A DNA stretch of 16,518 nucleotides from Methylomonas sp. (GTDB lineage: Bacteria; Pseudomonadota; Gammaproteobacteria; Methylococcales; Methylomonadaceae), in the NCBI GenBank assembly GCA_026990815.1, contig JALXCS010000123.1, forward strand, positions 5,851 to 22,368. Direction: 5' to 3'. Shown here in pieces: positions 15,296 to 16,518 of the stretch. Every line of letters begins with the position of its first letter. Position 1 is the first letter of the stretch. The position numbers and the translations under genes are program-made. Below the pieces are notes generated by a model, which saw only the letters and a list, made by a program, of their open reading frames with translations, did not search any database and was not told the origin of the DNA.

Positions 15296-16186
15296 TTAGT
15301 TTCCTAAATTAACTTGGTTTCTGCCTTGAGATTTTGCAAGATACATTGCTTTGTCGGCCCTATTGATAAAGCTTTCTAAGCTGTCATTGACTCTCAGGGT
15401 GGTTACACCGAGACTTGCAGTAATTTTTATGGCTTCCATATCAATTGCTAAGGTATGAAGTGAAATTTCTTTTCGTATTCTTTCGGCTAGTAATTGAGCG
15501 CCAGATAAATCAGTGTTACTTAAAAGCAGAACAAATTCTTCGCCCCCGTAACGGAATACCAAATCACTGTTTCTGGCGCATTTTTTAATAATATTTGCGG
15601 TGGTTGATAAAACAATATCACCGCAGGCGTGACCATATGTATCATTAATGGATTTGAAGTGATCAATATCTAAAAAAATAGCTGAGAGGTATTCGCTATT
15701 TCTTAAGGCGAGGTTGATTTCACGCGTGGCAATGCTGTCAAATGCAGCGCGGTTATTGGTTTGTGTAAGGGGGTCGGTATGAGCCTGGTTGATGGCCTGT
15801 TTAAATAGGGTGGCATTATTTAGGGGGTAGATCAGGCAGCACAGAAGGGTCTCCAAAAGCTGTAGTTCTTGGTGTTTAAACCGGTTGCGGCGCAATAATT
15901 TAATGTTGCCAAGCTGCTTGTTTTCAATGGTCAAATTGTAATTACAAGAGTGGTGTGCTTGTTTACCAACAGTCAAATCTAGATTAAATTCAGCATTACT
16001 ATAAATACAGCCATCATGAGGGATTAAGTCCTGTATTTTCTCGCTGAAAATAGCGATGAGCTGATCAAATTCGAGAGTGGTTTGTAGCGCGTTGGTAATA
16101 TTATGCTGATGAAGTTTGCTGGGTTTGGTGGATGTCAGTGTATTATTTTTAGTAACAATTGCCAGATTTGATGTTTTGCCTTTCAT
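15296..16186 (-). CDS. Diguanylate cyclase (GGDEF domain) with GAF-like N-terminus
   Basis: A 296-residue soluble protein. The GGDEF domain (about 134-294) has an intact active site GGEEF (214-218), the metal-binding FLDIDHFKSIND (171-182) and the A/C-type DPLTQTNNRAAFD entry (138-150). RNSD at 205-208, five residues before GGEEF, is the RxxD inhibitory site for product feedback. It should therefore convert two GTP to c-di-GMP and be self-limited. The N-terminal 130 residues look like a degenerate GAF sensor: an HDGCIYSN segment and a terminal helix of the type LLETLLCCLIYPLNNATLF that leads into the cyclase. No membrane segment or EAL domain is present. Upstream of the ATG is a modest GAGACGAG. 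It is convergent with rluB. Confidence 0.92.
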   Translation of the reverse strand: MKGKTSNLAIVTKNNTLTSTKPSKLHQHNITNALQTTLEFDQLIAIFSEKIQDLIPHDGCIYSNAEFNLDLTVGKQAHHSCNYNLTIENKQLGNIKLLRRNRFKHQELQLLETLLCCLIYPLNNATLFKQAINQAHTDPLTQTNNRAAFDSIATREINLALRNSEYLSAIFLDIDHFKSINDTYGHACGDIVLSTTANIIKKCARNSDLVFRYGGEEFVLLLSNTDLSGAQLLAERIRKEISLHTLAIDMEAIKITASLGVTTLRVNDSLESFINRADKAMYLAKSQGRNQVNLGN

Positions 16187-16225
16187 TTGCTCGTCTCAGA
16201 AAAAGTAAAGTTCCTTAATTCATAG

Positions 16226-16254
16226 CTAATATTGTGCCAATGAAAGCAAGGCAA
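16226..16254 (-). promoter_or_regulatory. Candidate promoter of the diguanylate cyclase gene
   Basis: On the minus strand, TTGCCT (16254-16249) and TATTAG (16231-16226) are separated by 17 bases. Each matches the sigma-70 consensus at four of six positions. It ends about 40 bases before the ATG. Confidence 0.35.
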
Positions 16255-16422
16255 ATAAAATCAATGGATTGTCGGTTTTTTTTGGTGAGTGACAAAATAA
16301 TGGCGGTTTGATTGTGAGGCAAAAGTAAATACGTAATATTTCAGGGTAAAAAAATAGTAATTCTTAACCCATCTTCGCAGCTTTTATTATCAATTTCCCA
16401 GTATTTCAATAAGTTAAAATTT

Positions 16423-16518
16423 TTAATTTGATTCAGTTGGCACTACAGATTTTTTCTTATTAATCATTGTGTTATATTTTCCTATTAGATCAGGCTTAAT
16501 ATTCACGGCATCGTAAAT
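16423..16518 (-). CDS. Possible C-terminal end of a gene entering from the right edge
   Basis: One minus-strand frame is open for 31 codons from the edge and ends in TAA at 16425-16423. The encoded end reads IYDAVNIKPDLIGKYNTM and then a basic stretch. The other two minus frames have stops within the first few codons. It may be the tail of an upstream gene on the same strand as the cyclase, but 31 codons could be open by chance. I do not recognise the family. Confidence 0.25.
   Translation of the reverse strand: MYDAVNIKPDLIGKYNTMINKKKSVVPTESN

Larger units (their letters stand above)
16187..16518. other. AT-rich right edge, mostly without a gene
   Basis: Apart from the cyclase promoter candidate and a possible gene tail at the extreme edge, I see nothing here that I can name. 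There are several A and T runs, and no convincing terminator. Confidence 0.5.

Overview
The window looks like chromosome from a gammaproteobacterial methanotroph (order Methylococcales) of moderate to low GC. The main pointer is a lanthanide-type methanol dehydrogenase gene, xoxF, carrying the DYD metal-binding signature and followed directly by xoxJ. The housekeeping genes (mtgA, yoaA-tsaB, yciO, scpA-scpB-rluB) are also most like gammaproteobacterial versions. The genus cannot be fixed from the sequence alone. No tRNA, rRNA, CRISPR array, transposase or phage gene was recognised.

Layout. The left part (1-7686) is mostly on the minus strand. It holds a large membrane protein with a spermidine-synthase-like domain that runs off the left edge, and a small plus-strand DUF5658-type membrane protein. 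It continues with a gap-like gene followed by mtgA, and then a yoaA-tsaB pair joined by an ATGA overlap. yoaA, an iron-sulfur DNA helicase, is interrupted by one in-frame TAA codon and is otherwise complete. The centre (7687-11110) is the methanol-oxidation locus. It has a 440-bp leader without a gene, xoxF with a very strong ribosome binding site, a rho-independent terminator, xoxJ, a REP-like inverted pair and a two-way terminator. No cytochrome c (xoxG) gene is present. The right part (11120-15260) has a small exported protein on the minus strand and then a plus-strand housekeeping run: yciO, an M50 site-2 protease, scpA, scpB and rluB, with close or overlapping junctions. A diguanylate cyclase gene on the minus strand converges on rluB. 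The right edge may hold the tail of another minus-strand gene.

How the genes fit together. XoxF oxidises methanol in the periplasm with PQQ and a lanthanide, and XoxJ is its periplasmic partner of uncertain role. The other genes serve cell wall synthesis (mtgA), DNA repair (yoaA), tRNA t6A modification (tsaB), chromosome condensation (scpAB), 23S rRNA pseudouridylation (rluB) and c-di-GMP signalling.

I found no clear new multi-gene system. The most unusual points are the nonsense codon in yoaA, a GAPDH-family enzyme with an altered active-site loop, the REP-like pair and palindromes after xoxJ, and the conserved but unexplained small membrane or exported proteins.
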